In this document: piece after piece, positions 11,481 through 22,900 of the stretch
How positions within the stretch are numbered: the stretch's first letter is position 1
How the letters are laid out: each line of letters opens with the position of its first letter
Origin: Dacryopinax spathularia
Taxonomy: Eukaryota; Basidiomycota; Dacrymycetes; Dacrymycetales; Dacrymycetaceae
DNA length: 64,000 bases
Assembly (NCBI GenBank): GCA_037974965.1
Contig: JBBPFI010000016.1
Coordinates: 124,001-188,000, forward strand
Reading direction: 5' to 3'
Notes under the pieces: model-generated
Database searches by the model: none
What the model saw: the letters and a program-made list of their open reading frames with translations, nothing else
What the model was told of the DNA's origin: nothing
Program-made: the position numbers and the translations under genes

Positions 11481-11950
11481 TGTCCGGTTGAGCGTCGTAT
11501 AAACTAAGTAGATAGTGCAGTTGGAGAGTAAGCTGGCTATATGCTGCTCGTCGTCGTTCTCGTAGCCTGTATGGCGGAGAGGTCGCGTCGCCTTCCCAAC
11601 AATAACCCCATCAATCGTGACATCATCCATCCGCCTCGCAGACCCTTATTTAGCACCCCTCCATCCCTCCATCCAAGAATGGCAAGCAACACAGCTCGCT
11701 GTTTGTCCTCGGCATCGTCCTCTTCTTCTCTGGGCTGGAAAGGGAGGCGAAAGGGTTGACCCTGCCGACCTGTGCTACTTTCGGGCTGCTGAGCTGAGCG
11801 TAGCTGAGGAGAGTGGAGAGTCGGTGGAGGGTGACGTCCTCCTCTCCTCTGCTCGCCGCTTATATTACCCAACCCGCCCTCCTCGTGCAATCACCTCTCT
11901 CCATCATATCCCTCCCCTTCACGATCGTCGGACGCCCGCCTAACTTCGCA
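11481..11950. promoter_or_regulatory. Divergent promoter region of the sugar-isomerase gene
   Basis: A 470-base gap between divergent genes. A TATA-like TATATT lies near 11861, about 90 bases before the sugar-isomerase start codon. An in-frame ATG at 11813 is treated as untranslated leader, because the conserved fold starts after 11951. Confidence 0.4.
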
Positions 11951-13083
11951 ATGAGAACTATCAAAGGCCCCGCCCTCTTCGTCGCCCAATACCTCTCCTC
12001 CACTCCGCCCTTCAACACCCTCCCAACCCTCTGCGCCTGGGCCGCAAAACAGGGGTTCAAAGCCCTCCAGCTGCCCGTCGACCCCCGCGTGATCGACATC
12101 CAGCAAGCGGCCTCTTCACCGCAGTACTGCCAGCAGCTGCTAGCAACTATGCGGGAGCACGGGCTAGAGCTGACGGAGCTGTCGACCCACCTCCAGGGAC
12201 AGCTGGTGGCGGTCCATCCGGCGTATAGCGAGCTGTTTGACGGATTCGCGCCTCCTGAGCTTCGTGGGAATCCTGGGAAGAGGACAGAATGGGCAAGGGA
12301 ACAACTGCTCCTGGCCGCCAAAGCGAGCAAGAACCTCGGTCTTACCGCACACGCCACGTTCTCCGGCGCTTTGGCATGGCCCTACTTCTACCCTTGGCCC
12401 CAACGGCCCCCCGGCCTAGTCGAAACCGCCTTCCAAGAACTCGCTCAACGCTGGCTTCCGATCCTAGACGCGTTCGACGAAGCGGGCGTAGACGTCTGCT
12501 ACGAGCTTCACCCGGGCGAAGACCTTCACGACGGACTGTCCTTCGACCGCTTCCTGGAAGCCGTGAAAGGGCATAGGCGCGCGTGTATACTGTATGATCC
12601 GAGTCATATGGTCCTGCAGCAGATGGATTACCTCGCTTTTTTGGATATTTATCATGAGAGGGTCAAGTGTGCGCATGTGAAGGATGCGGAGTTCAGGCCT
12701 GATGGGAGACAGGGTGCGTCCTGCTCATCCTGCTCATCCTTCTCTATTTCCGCAGGAGAAGGGCACTGAGCTGACCTCTCCCCCATACAGGAGTATACGG
12801 CGGGTACGCCCCCTGGCCGACCCGAGCCGGCCACTTCCGCTCCCTCGGCAGCGGGCAAATCGACTTCCCCGCGATATTCACCAAGCTGGCGCTGTACGAC
12901 TACCCCGGGTGGGCGACGCTCGAGTCCGAAGACCCGTTCAAGCATCCCGAGGACTGCGCGCGTGAAGGGGCGGAGATGATTGGCAGGTGGATCATTAGGG
13001 TGCAGGAGGGCGGAGCGTTTGATGATTTTGCGGGGAGTGGGGTTGAGGGGGAGGGGTTGAGGCGGGTGTTGGGGATAGAGTAA
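11951..13083 (+). CDS. TIM-barrel sugar phosphate isomerase/epimerase
   Basis: Soluble metal-dependent enzyme of the xylose-isomerase-like TIM-barrel (AP endonuclease 2) superfamily. Two exons (11951-12713 and 12791-13083), joined in phase 1 over a 77-base intron, give 351 residues. The expected metal-binding places are visible in order: Glu in CYELHPGED, Asp and His in DPSHM, His in CAHVKDAEF, and Glu in ATLESEDP. The start FVAQYL and the string KQGFKALQLP fit the first strands of the barrel. The substrate cannot be read from sequence; relatives act on inositols, xylulose-type sugars or their phosphates. The gene is complete. Confidence 0.85.
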
Positions 13084-13452
13084 GTCTTGGGAAGGGCTGC
13101 GCAGCTCGGCTGGGATGTACAAGGTAAGCTGTACTTGGCCCGACGAAGGGGGACAAAGCACGGTCCAGATGCATATGCTCCTCGGTTCGGATCACTTGAT
13201 GTTGGCATGTTGCAATTTTGGACGTATCGAGTAACACAGACGCTGTAACAGCAACCAAGTCTGAACTCCCACACAATACTCGAATAACCGCACGGCTGGT
13301 TAGTATGAGCAATCCCGCCCCGCCATAGCCTACTAGTACCCTTGAAAACACTCACAGTATCTCCTGTGTGTAGATAGCGCGGCGGATCTAGCGCGCCCGT
13401 ATAGGGCCCTGCTTTGATGAGGAATGCGTAAGGCGGCCTACAACAGTTCGAG

Positions 13453-13512
13453 CTCGTCGCGGGTGACTTCCGCGAAAAAACCAGTCCGGCTGGTTTCACG
13501 TTTTGTACTTTT
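13453..13512 (+). repeat. Left arm of a 60-base inverted repeat
   Basis: This arm, starting CTCGTCGCGG and ending TTTTGTACTTTT, matches the reverse complement of 14020-14079 at 54 of 60 positions by eye. Weaker similarity continues outward through a GTTCGA. The arms are 507 bases apart. Either they are terminal inverted repeats of a small non-autonomous DNA element of ~630 bases, or they are two inverted copies of a tRNA-derived short repeat. Confidence 0.7.
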
Positions 13513-14019
13513 GCTCCTGCTCTTTCTGCTCAAACAATTCGGAGCGTTGGTCCTGCTTCCTGCGGTGAATTATTTCCCTGCAAAGATACAACCCTTTACG
13601 TCGGTTATAGCTTGTTCGCGCGAGAGGTTGCGAGTTCGATTGACGCGTCGTCTTTCAGCAGCACGTTTTTACACCCTTTTATGGTCTGCTAAGATCCAGG
13701 CCAGCAGGCGCTCGAACAACGTTTTGCCTCTCTTCGCCTGGAGCTTCATACTAGAGAAGTGATCTCCACCCGTTTCAGACTGAACATAACAATGTCTCAT
13801 GTTGTCTCGGGACGATATGAGACCGGAATACAGCCTCATCAACAGCAAACCCATGCACATTGATCTACCTCCGACAGGACCTCTCTTCCGCCTACCAGCT
13901 TCGAGTTCGCCGCCATCTGCCCACTAACGCCTCTCCCATGGTATAGGACGACATCGAGCATACACTTTTTCAGGCAAGCCGCAATTTCAAGCAAGGACAA
14001 TGAAGGAGAAACGATGGAG

Positions 14020-14079
14020 AAAAGTGCAAAACGTGAAACCAGCCGAACTAGTTTATTCGCGGAAGTTAACCGCGACGAG
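14020..14079 (-). repeat. Right arm of the 60-base inverted repeat
   Basis: Reverse-complement partner of 13453-13512. Just outside it, 14081-14103 read on the minus strand contains GCGAGAGGTTGTGTGTTCGA, nearly repeated on the plus strand inside the interval at 13619-13640. This is a Pol III B-box-like (GTTCGA) core in two copies and favours a tRNA-derived origin. I found no clear target-site duplication. Confidence 0.65.
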
Positions 14080-14737
14080 GGTCGAACACACAACCTCTCG
14101 CATCGGTACCAGCAATCACCCGGGGGACGGGCTGCATTTCCCCATTCAAATACCGCCGCGCCAAGCAGGCGTCGATGGTTGGGCTGCAATCCCTTTTGTC
14201 CTGACTCGCGTCGACGATCTGCACTCCGTGCTCACCGCGCCGTAAGTAATCACACTACGCCTCGCGGTCGTTGATACGATGTGCCCTGGTATGTGCTCTG
14301 ATGCTCAGCTATAGTACGCATATCAGGAACAAGGACGACCATCATGAACGACGAACCGCTTTCAGACGGCAGGTCGGCCCGCTCTCAAAGCTCTGCCATC
14401 GCTCTGCCATCGCCCGTCTCATCAACGAAGCTCCTTACGACACTCGTTCCTGCCAGGCTCCTTTAATCTAGTTGATCATCCTTCCTGCATGCTGCCGGTG
14501 ATATACCATGCGTGCCCTACGTTGGATCCATGCGCGCTCATCTCAAATGGACCACTCCGAAGGATACGCTCATGGCTCACGACGAGAATGGACATACATA
14601 ACAGTCGTACAGAGTCCTTGTCTATCAACAACACGATCCAACATCATCCACCCACTCTCAACAGCTCCCTCCCCTCCCCTTTCCCCCAATCCCCGCTCAT
14701 CGTACAGATTTTTCACACCCTTCGTGCCTTCGCGAAC

Positions 14738-17588
14738 CTAGCGAATAAACAGCACGCCCACCCCACAAACCTCCTCAACCTCCCTCATCAGCCCCTCCAG
14801 CTCTCTGATCTCCTCCCCCGTCCCCGTCCCTCCTCTCACGTCCCTCAGATCACCCACAACAACTTCCAGCAACCCGCTCTCTTTCAGCTTGTCCTCCCTC
14901 ACGGTGCCCACCAGCCCTAGCAGCGCGCGCAACAGATCCGCCGCGTCGCCCAACAGGACCGGAGGCCGATCCGACCGCAGACGGGTGAAGTGCCGCTTTA
15001 GTGCGTCGAGCGTACCTGCTTGCTCGAAGGTGTCCCAGTGGTCGCGTAATCGATTGCGACCAAGCAGCTGGACGAACAAATGCACGACCGAACAGTCCGA
15101 GCGCGTCTCGCTCGTTATGTGGAACGTGTCAAAGTCGTACACGACCGCCTGGACGCCCTCCGGGAAGCGGACGATGAACTGCTGCACTCCCTGCCCCTGG
15201 GGGTCGCCAAGCTCAGAGAGGAGCATCAAGCCACACAGTATCTCCCTGACTTTCCTCCTCGCGCCGCAGTTGATCCCGGAGCCCGGGGCAAGGAGTGGAA
15301 GCAGGCCGGAGAGCAAGCCGGATGAGGGGGATAGATAGACATCTTGGTTCCCTTCTACCCACCCTGGCGGGGTCTGCCGGACAGCGTCCATGCTGGCTCG
15401 GACGAGATCGAGCGCGCTGTCCAGCACTACTGGGGCGGTAGAGGAAGTCTTCAGGACGCGGGTGACGACGGAGAGGAGCTGGCGCAGGTTGTCAGACTCG
15501 ATTATGCTCCATTGTGCGTGTTCCTGTGCCTGTGCTTTTTCGTCGGCGGAACCCGAGCCCGAGCCCGAGCCGGGGACAGCGAGGGCCGAGGTTGAGGAGG
15601 AAGAGGGCAAAGAAAGCATATGCGCCAAAACCTGCAAAGCCGCCACCAACGCCTCCCCCTCCCCAAACCTCGACTCCCCCACCAGCCTCACCAGCCTCGC
15701 CACGTCAAACCGCCTCGCCACGACCGGCAGCCACAGGGCGTTCCTCCGCCGAAGGACGTTCGCGAGATGGATCGCCGCGCTCAGCAGCTCGTCCGAGGCG
15801 CTGGACTGGAGCGTGTGGAAGAGCTTGGTGTGGAACGAGGTGAGGAGGTCGTCTTCCGGTTTACTTGCGCCTGTGGGCAGGAAGTGGGAAAGGGCGCGCC
15901 GTTCGGGCAGGTTCTGGTACACCAGATCGATGCCCCTCAGAATCTGGGCTGCGCGCGCATCCTCCTCGTCGTCGTCGGCGGCGGCGTCGGAGGAGGAGGA
16001 GGAGGTGGTGGTGGTGTCGAGGAACATCCTACACAACACGGGCAACACCCCCGGCGCGAGCAGAACGGTCAGCCTCGCCCTGTGTGAAGAGAGCAAGAGA
16101 GCGGATGAAATTGCCGACTGGGCCGTGCGCTGATCGAACGTATTCTCGAACAACCACACCAGCGCCCTCGCTTCCGCTTGTTCTTTTTCCTCTGTCGTGT
16201 AGTCCACCTGTCCGGCCGCTTCGGGGGCGGGAGAATAGCCTGGCTGCTGCGGCGGCCGGGCCGTCCTGCGTGCTGAGGAAGAAGAAGAGGAGGAGGGCCG
16301 GGTCATCCGCTGCAAGGTTGACAGGGCGAGACTGTGACTCTGCCGCCCGTCCACCCCTGCCAGAGCGGCCCATGGTGTCCGGAAGGGACACTCTGGGTCC
16401 CATATCGGCAACAGGCAGAAAACGGCATACACCGCCAGACTCCCCGCGCACAGGCTCGTGCTCGTCCATCCCACCACAGCCGAATTGGCCTGAAAGCTGC
16501 ACTCCACTAACCCCCAGCAGAAGAGGGCGTAGCTCATGTGCAGCAGGAGAGGGAGGAGTTCCATGATCTGCGGCATCCTCCAGCTCTTGACGGCTTCTAG
16601 GCGGAGTTGACGCGCGTGTGCTTGTTCGTACGCTGCTGCGGCGTGCGAGCGCGTATATTCGCGGATCCAGGACTTGGCGAGCATGGAGTAGGTTGCTACT
16701 GCTAGAGAGAGGACGAGGGAGGCGAGCCAGGTCGCGTTGGTTCGGATTGCCCAGCTTGGAGGGGTGAACGGGGCGGAGGGGTCGAGTGAGCTGGGGAGGG
16801 GGAGGGAGTGGGCGGAGGCGTACAGGATGCGGGCGGTGAGGGAGGCGTTGTCGGGGCTTAGCCAGGCTGGGCACGAGTGTGGGTTAGTGCCAGCTCGCTT
16901 TTGGGACGGGAAGGGAGAGAGACGCACGCCAGGAGACTTGCAGGAACGTAGTGACAACACTGGAGAACAATCCCGCCTACACCACACCCACAAAATCGCA
17001 TCAGCATCTCGCCCTTCCCGTTCTCATTCCCACGGCGGGCAGTAGAAGCAGAAGGAAGGAAGGAAAGAGTGAGGAAAGGGGAGACGCACAAAAATAAGCA
17101 ACACGTCCATACTCTCATTCCAATCCCCCGCGACCCGAAGATCATACTCGCTCGCCTCCTTCGCATACGTTGACCAGATGCGCCAAGTGCGATGCGAGTC
17201 CGTGCTTGCTCCTGGGGGATCTCCATATCCATCTCTTGCGCCTGGGGCGGTGGTGGTGAAGGGGTTGGGGCGCGCCTGCGCGCCTTGGGGTTTGCGCTCT
17301 GGGTAAGAGGGGAGCCAGGAGGGTCGGTCCGGCTGGGTGGAGGGGAAGGAAGGGGTGGTGCGACGTCTCTGTTCGTCGTGTTAGCCTCTAACCAGCTCAC
17401 TAGGAAAGTCGTGGATAGAAGGCAGAGGAGGTGCGGGCGGCAAAGCGTGGATTGGAAGGGAAGGCTGGTGTGAGATATAGCGAGGGAATGGGACGTACGA
17501 CCCTCCTTAGGCTCTCTTTCTCCCTTTCCTTCCCCCTCTCTCGCATAGAGCGCACCGACCCGACTCGCGTATCATCACTATCGCTCAT
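14738..17588 (-). CDS. DUF6535 multi-pass membrane protein
   Basis: Four exons (17588-17499, 17368-17090, 16976-16928, 16866-14738) in consistent phase give 848 residues. After a charged and Pro-rich N-terminus, the DUF6535 region covers roughly residues 95-300: WNESMDVLLIFAGLFSSVVTTFL, whose first membrane helix is built across the splice at 17090/16976, then ATWLASLVLSLAVATYSML, a helix around MPQIMELLPLLLHMSYALF, a fourth segment ending in VFCLLP, and the closing string CPFRTPW. Four membrane segments are typical of this domain. The remaining ~540 residues are soluble and helical-looking, with Ser- and Asp-rich loops, and could be an ARM-like solenoid. DUF6535 is widespread in basidiomycetes and its function is unknown. 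Confidence 0.85.
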
Positions 17589-18196
17589 AACCTCGCCGAA
17601 ATCCTCAATTCGTCAAGCTCTCAAGTATGTTTCGTTCCGTAAAGTGCGAGAAGAAGAGACTTGGCGTAGGAGAAGGAAGGGCATTATGAGTCCTCCTCAT
17701 CGAGGCTGAGTGACCGGGCATGGGCAAAGTGAGGAGATGAGGAGAAGGGGCGTGTGACGCGTTTCATCGCAAGAGACGCGTGCGAGCTGAGTCGCCTCAT
17801 TCCCCATCCTCTCCTTCATCTCCAGTACGGTAGGCACAACCTCCTTGAGCCAGTGTCTACAAGGAGTTATCTGATGTCTCTCAAGATCGTCCGATCGCCG
17901 CCAGACGCCTTAAGAACTCAACAAACAGACCACGCAGCCACATCATTGGACGAGGCGGGGGATGAGAGGGGATGATCGGGATGATCGAGGACCCTGATGA
18001 CAATGATCGGAGGCAGGGGTCGGCAATGTCCGATGCTTCTGATTATCATGTGACCCGCGGCCCTGATCTTCCGCCCGAAGCCTCTGGTGGTTCTCCACCG
18101 AATTGCCAGCGAAGTGCACGCGCTGCTTGGAAGGAGGTTACAAATTCCAGTCGGTTTGACGAGAGAGATGTCCTTTCACTTTTATTACTGGCGACG
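17589..18196. promoter_or_regulatory. Divergent promoter region
   Basis: About 600 bases between the DUF6535 gene and the plus-strand Pro/Ala-rich gene. A CATGTGAC element lies near 18048. The open frame continues upstream of the next gene's chosen ATG to 17972, so an earlier start is possible. Confidence 0.4.
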
Positions 18197-19546
18197 ATGG
18201 TGATCCTACGCCCTGCTCTACTACGACGTCCTTCAGCCGGGGTGACGGAGTTGGGGATGGGACTGGGACTGGGACTGGGGACGAGGGCGATCGTTGGGAG
18301 AGTCGCGGCTTTCGGACTCAGAGGAGGGGGAGGGAGTGGGATGAGCGGGTATGCGACTGCATCGACTCAACATCAACATCCTCATCCAAGCCCCGTCAAC
18401 CCAGCATCATCATCCCCGCCTCTCGTAGAACTCCCAACGGCGACATCAACACCAATCTCGCCGCCCGCCCCGGGAGCAGCAGCAGCAGCAGCAGCAGCAA
18501 CAGTCCAGCCAGCTCCGGTGTCTTCTACCGCGGCATCAGCAGCTACAGCGACCCAACCACAACAGCTCCTCGATCCGCGTCCTCTCCTGGCGTATTCTCC
18601 CGCCGCCCCTCCCCCTCCCACACTCGCGCCATCAGCAGAAGCAGGAGCAGAAGCAGAAACACAACCGGTCGACCGGCTCCAGCTCCTTAACCCCCTCCCA
18701 CCTCCTCCCTTGCCCTCGCTCGTCATCCCTCAACCGAGGACAAGCACAAATGCCCCCCAAACCCGAATACTCCTCTACCTCCCCAAAGAACCCTACACTA
18801 TCCCTCCTCCCTCGCCATGGCCCTCATCCTTCGCCCGCAATCCAAGCGATCCAAGCGATCCAAGCGATCCAAGCGATCCAAGAGCTTCGACAGCTTCGAG
18901 AGCGAACGTAGGCTCACTCAGGTCGGCACTGGCCGTCCTGCTTTACTTGTACCGCGCTCGATCTGGCTCCCGTGCCTCGGGCACTTCCTCTACCTCTTCG
19001 CATGTCTCGTCCCTACCCCGCGCGCCCTTCCCTGAACGACCCCAGCGACAAGAAGATTCCAAAGCCAGAGAAGATTCCAAAGCCAGACAAGAAGAAGCAG
19101 CCAGAGAAGAAGAAGACGCCGAAGCCGAAGACCCAGAAGAAGAAGGCAGGACGGGCCCGAAGCCAATGACGACCCTCGACTGGGCCTTAGTCTCCCTCCT
19201 GATATGGGGGTCGATCATCTGGATGTCGGGGAGGGAGCTGTGGGATGAGGTGGAGCGGAAGAGGCGGAGGAGGGTTGATGAGAGGCTGGATCGGCAGTTG
19301 GAGCGGGAGCGGGAGCGAAGTGCCGCTCAGCGTGAACGGAGAGAAGGAGCACGGGGGGTAGAGGGGGAGCCTGAGAGGGCCTGGGGTGGAGAGAAGGCGT
19401 GGGGTGGAGAGAGAGATGCCAGTCCGGGGTTGATGTTTGCTGGTGAGAGGCAGACGGATGGATGGGCCGCCGAGAGAGGGTGGACGACGCACGCAGATGG
19501 GTGGGGCGGACGAGCGACTGAAAGCCCGTGGTGGAGGGACCGCTGA
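18197..19546 (+). CDS. Pro/Ala-rich single-pass membrane protein, unknown
   Basis: A single open frame of 449 residues from the chosen ATG. The N-terminus (MVILRPALLRRPSAG) is basic and could be a mitochondrial presequence. Residues ~60-240 are low-complexity Ala/Pro/Ser/Gln, including an Ala run and a fourfold SDP repeat coded by a 9-base tandem repeat near 18838-18885. A Glu/Ala/Arg-rich segment follows, then one hydrophobic helix (LDWALVSLLIWGSIIWM) and a strongly charged coiled-coil-like stretch (WDEVERKRRRRVDERLDRQL). The C-terminus is Trp/Gly/Arg-rich. I recognise no domain. The layout resembles rapidly evolving mitochondrial inner-membrane or ER tether proteins, but that is only an impression. 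Confidence 0.6.
   Translation: MVILRPALLRRPSAGVTELGMGLGLGLGTRAIVGRVAAFGLRGGGGSGMSGYATASTQHQHPHPSPVNPASSSPPLVELPTATSTPISPPAPGAAAAAAAATVQPAPVSSTAASAATATQPQQLLDPRPLLAYSPAAPPPPTLAPSAEAGAEAETQPVDRLQLLNPLPPPPLPSLVIPQPRTSTNAPQTRILLYLPKEPYTIPPPSPWPSSFARNPSDPSDPSDPSDPRASTASRANVGSLRSALAVLLYLYRARSGSRASGTSSTSSHVSSLPRAPFPERPQRQEDSKAREDSKARQEEAAREEEDAEAEDPEEEGRTGPKPMTTLDWALVSLLIWGSIIWMSGRELWDEVERKRRRRVDERLDRQLERERERSAAQRERREGARGVEGEPERAWGGEKAWGGERDASPGLMFAGERQTDGWAAERGWTTHADGWGGRATESPWWRDR
18838..18885 (+). repeat. 9-base tandem repeat inside the coding region
   Basis: A unit AAGCGATCC is repeated about five times, coding for a Ser-Asp-Pro run in the plus-strand protein. The period is a multiple of three, so copy-number change would keep the frame. 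Confidence 0.85.
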
Positions 19547-19993
19547 CCGTCCTATTGCTCCATCGTGCCAACTTGACTCACTCTAGTCCGTGCTATGATT
19601 TCTCCTTGGTGGATCTGGGGAGCTCTTTTCTTTTCTTGGTTCTTGATTTCCATCGGTTACTGTATGTAGGTCTGGATCTTGCTTGTTGCCTGTATGTCCA
19701 TAATCATGTTCTGACTCTTGTACTGTTTGTATGCGGACATGTGTCACTTCCTCTGCTCTGCACGATCTGCTTCTGGTATCTGGGATATAGACCGCACGGA
19801 AAACCGATCCATACGCCAAACATGCATTGGCTCGTAAGGAATCGTTATAGTACCGGCTCAGCATGGCCGAGAGGTCCACGAGCCAAAGTCTGCGTCCATG
19901 AACAATACTGTAGGAATACAATAAGGACAAGATCTACAATCCACCACCACCTCTCCATTCAGCTTCACTATCTTCACCCCGCGCGAAAGCACG
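19547..19993. other. Intergenic between convergent genes
   Basis: 3' flanks of the plus-strand Pro/Ala-rich gene and the minus-strand SUN-domain gene. T-rich on the left. No gene seen. Confidence 0.5.
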
Positions 19994-22900
19994 CTAGAAC
20001 CCAGCCGTATCAGGCGGCTCGTCAACCCACACCTTCTCCCTCCCCATATCCCTCCCACTCGCCTCGAGAATCCCTGCGCTCTTGATCCCTCCTTCTCCCA
20101 AGCTTGTTAGGCTCATCCCCCCCGCAGCAGTGGGTAAACTCTCGTCCGCAGGCTCTTCGTCTTCCCATTCATCCTGCCCCTCTTTTCCCTCCTTCCCGCT
20201 CCCATCCCTCCGACTCCCCCTGCTCCCGCTTCTACTTCTGTATCGGAGTAAGGAAGGACTCTCATTTCCCCCGTTCTCCTCCACAGGAAGAGAGAACACG
20301 AGATTCTCCTTCCCCCCCTTCCCCCCTCTTTCCCCCCGTTCCCGCCTCAGCTCATGTAAATGCGCCGTCCTCGCCAGCCTCCTCGCTGACCCAGGGACAG
20401 GGCCAGTCCCAGGGTGCGGGCCGGTTACACGGCGACGAGGGGAATGAAGACCGGTCCCGGTGAGGGAATGGGACGCTCTGAACGGAAGAGAGGGATGCGA
20501 GGCGAGTGTTGGGAGGCGGGGGAGGGGGCGGGGTGTGGATGGGTTTTGGGTTGGGTTTGGGGTTTTGGGTTGGGTTGGCGAGTGTGGGTGTGGCGAGTTG
20601 TATGAGTTGGGTCCTGCTTGGGATGGGGATGTCGATCGCAGGGGAGTAGCGGAGAAAGGGACAGACGACCTCCTCGACTCCAACCTGCTCACCTCTCCTT
20701 CCAGGATTGCCCGACGCTCGTCCGGCGAACCCGAACCTCTCCCATTAAGTTTGTTTAAGGAGAGCTTGGGCCGCCGAGCCGTCCGCTGAGCGGCAAGCGC
20801 GTCCTCTTTCGATAAGCTCGGCCGGAAGACATTCGAGATTGTCCCCCAGCCTGGCCCCCTCGTAAGGGTAGTGACAAATAGGACTACGACGAGTAGGCAG
20901 AGCTGGAGTAGGGAGAGCCGTTTTTCGAGGACGACCTGCCCAAACCAGAAGTTGTCAGCTGCGCCCGTTGCTGGCGTGGACGGCAGAAAGCGCTGAAAGA
21001 CAGTTGGAAGGGATGGGAGGAAGGAAGGGGAGGGAAGAGAGTAGCAGGAGCGAGCGGAGCGAGCGAGGGTAGGGGAGTGGAGCGGAGGGAAGGGTAAGGG
21101 AGTGGAGCGGAGGGAAGAGAGGAAGCGGAGGAAGGGAAGGGAGAGGGAAAAAGAAGAGACGCACCTCATTCTCCAACACCCTAATCTGGCTCACCAGCTC
21201 CCTCCTCTCCCTCTCCATATCCGACCTCTGCCTCTCCATTTCCCCCAGGGCGGCTTGGACGGCGAGGTGGTGTTCTTTTGTCTGTTTGGGGGGTCAGCGT
21301 CTCTCCCCTCTTACGCAACTTCTCAAAGGTCGCTCTGATAGAGTATGGGGGATGCAGATGAGGAAGAGTGGAGAGATGGAGGAATGTGAGGAAGCGGAAG
21401 GCCGAGGAGAGCGCAACAAGAGACTAGAAGGCTAGGAAAAGAAAAAAAAAAAAGAACCAAGATGATGAAAGGGAAAGCACGCACCACCTCCCCCAACCTC
21501 CCCTCCCACCCCCTCCCCAGCAGCTCAACCCTCTCCCCCACCTCCCTCTCCACGCGCCTCAGCGCCTCCCGCATCATCCGGCTCTGTTCTTCCATGTACA
21601 TCGTTCCCAACGTTGTGTTCAGTTCGAGCAGGGTGAGGCGGTTCATTATTGTGCGGTAGATGGATTCCCCCGTGGGGAGGGGTGGGGGGTGGAGGGAGAG
21701 GGTGTATTGCTGGTGGGTGGGGGAGGAGGGGGAAGGGGAGGGTTGGGACAGAGAGGAGAGGACGGGTGTGGGAGAGGTGGAGAGCGTTGCTGCTGCTACT
21801 GTCGGAGTGGTGACGCTGCTTGACGCAGCGTCGCTCGCGTTCGCGCTCTGACCGCTTCCAGGAACAATGGAGCTGGACTGAACCGACTCGCTCGACACTG
21901 TATTAGCCGTGACGCTGCTGTTGAACACCGCTGCTGACGAACTAGGAACATCTTCCGTCGTCTGCGAAGGGGGGATCGTGACGTTACTCACGACTTGCTC
22001 GCTCAGCACCGCTTCCACGTCCTCTTTCTCGCCTTCAGGGGTAGAGGTGAGGTTACACATCATGTCCGGGACCGCGGGACGGTGCGTGGGGGAGCTGGGT
22101 GAGCTGGGCGAGGGGGTGTTGGGTTGGGCTGCGCTGACATCGGGAGAGGTTGGAGGCGTTGGGGAGGTGGCCGATGCTGCTGTTTGTGAAGACGTGGAAT
22201 GAACGGTCGAGCCTGGGCTGCTGGGGCTGAGATTGAGACTGGGACTGAGACTGGCATGCTTCCCGCTGGAGAGAGAGTCGCTCGATGTCGTCGTAGTTGC
22301 CTCTGTACTCGTAGTCGTCGCCTGGCTCGGAGCGGACGTAGAAGACGCGTCCTCGGTGTGAGTGGGGGCCGTCTTGATTGCCGTCTCGGCCACAACAATC
22401 CCCTGCACAGTCCTCGTCTCCCCCGCACTCCCTCCCTTCAACTCCCACTCCCGTCTCCTCCTCTCCTCCTCCTCCCTCTCCCTCTCCCTCTCGCGCTTAA
22501 GCGCCTCCGCCTCCCATTCCTCCCTCTTCCACTCCTCCATCTCATTCAGCCCATAAACCCGCATCATACTAACCGGGCAATACCACTCATTCCCATACCA
22601 CGCCCCCTCAAAAACGACCCTCACAAACCGATGAAACCCCTTCACCTCCTCCGGCGGATGAAAACTCTGCACAGCCCTCACGTTCCTCGCCTCGAACCTC
22701 CCCGCGTGCACCCAGCCCTCTGGCCCCGGAGGGTAGCGCGGAGAGAGATAGATAGAGATGTGCCGAAAGACACCGGAGAAGAACTCGTAGTTCGCGAGTT
22801 GGATCGTGTCGACCCGCACGTGGTCGCAGAGCTCCACGTCGACCCATTTCTCAGGGGCGTTGCATTGGAAGAGCATATACCGGTCTTTTTTCCGGCTGAG

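Larger units (their letters stand above)
13084..14737. other. Intergenic region containing an inverted repeat
   Basis: About 1.65 kb without a supportable gene, between the ends of two convergent genes. It holds the 60-base inverted repeat listed separately (13453-13512 and 14020-14079) and tRNA-like B-box motifs. The two similar peptides read from opposite strands at the repeat arms are a by-product of the repeat and not genes. Confidence 0.6.

Noticed and set aside
13424-14189. Two frames on opposite strands coding similar peptides (SRVTSAKKPVRLVSRF and SRLTSANKLVRLVSRF)
   Set aside because: The similarity comes from the inverted DNA repeat; the frames have no other protein features.
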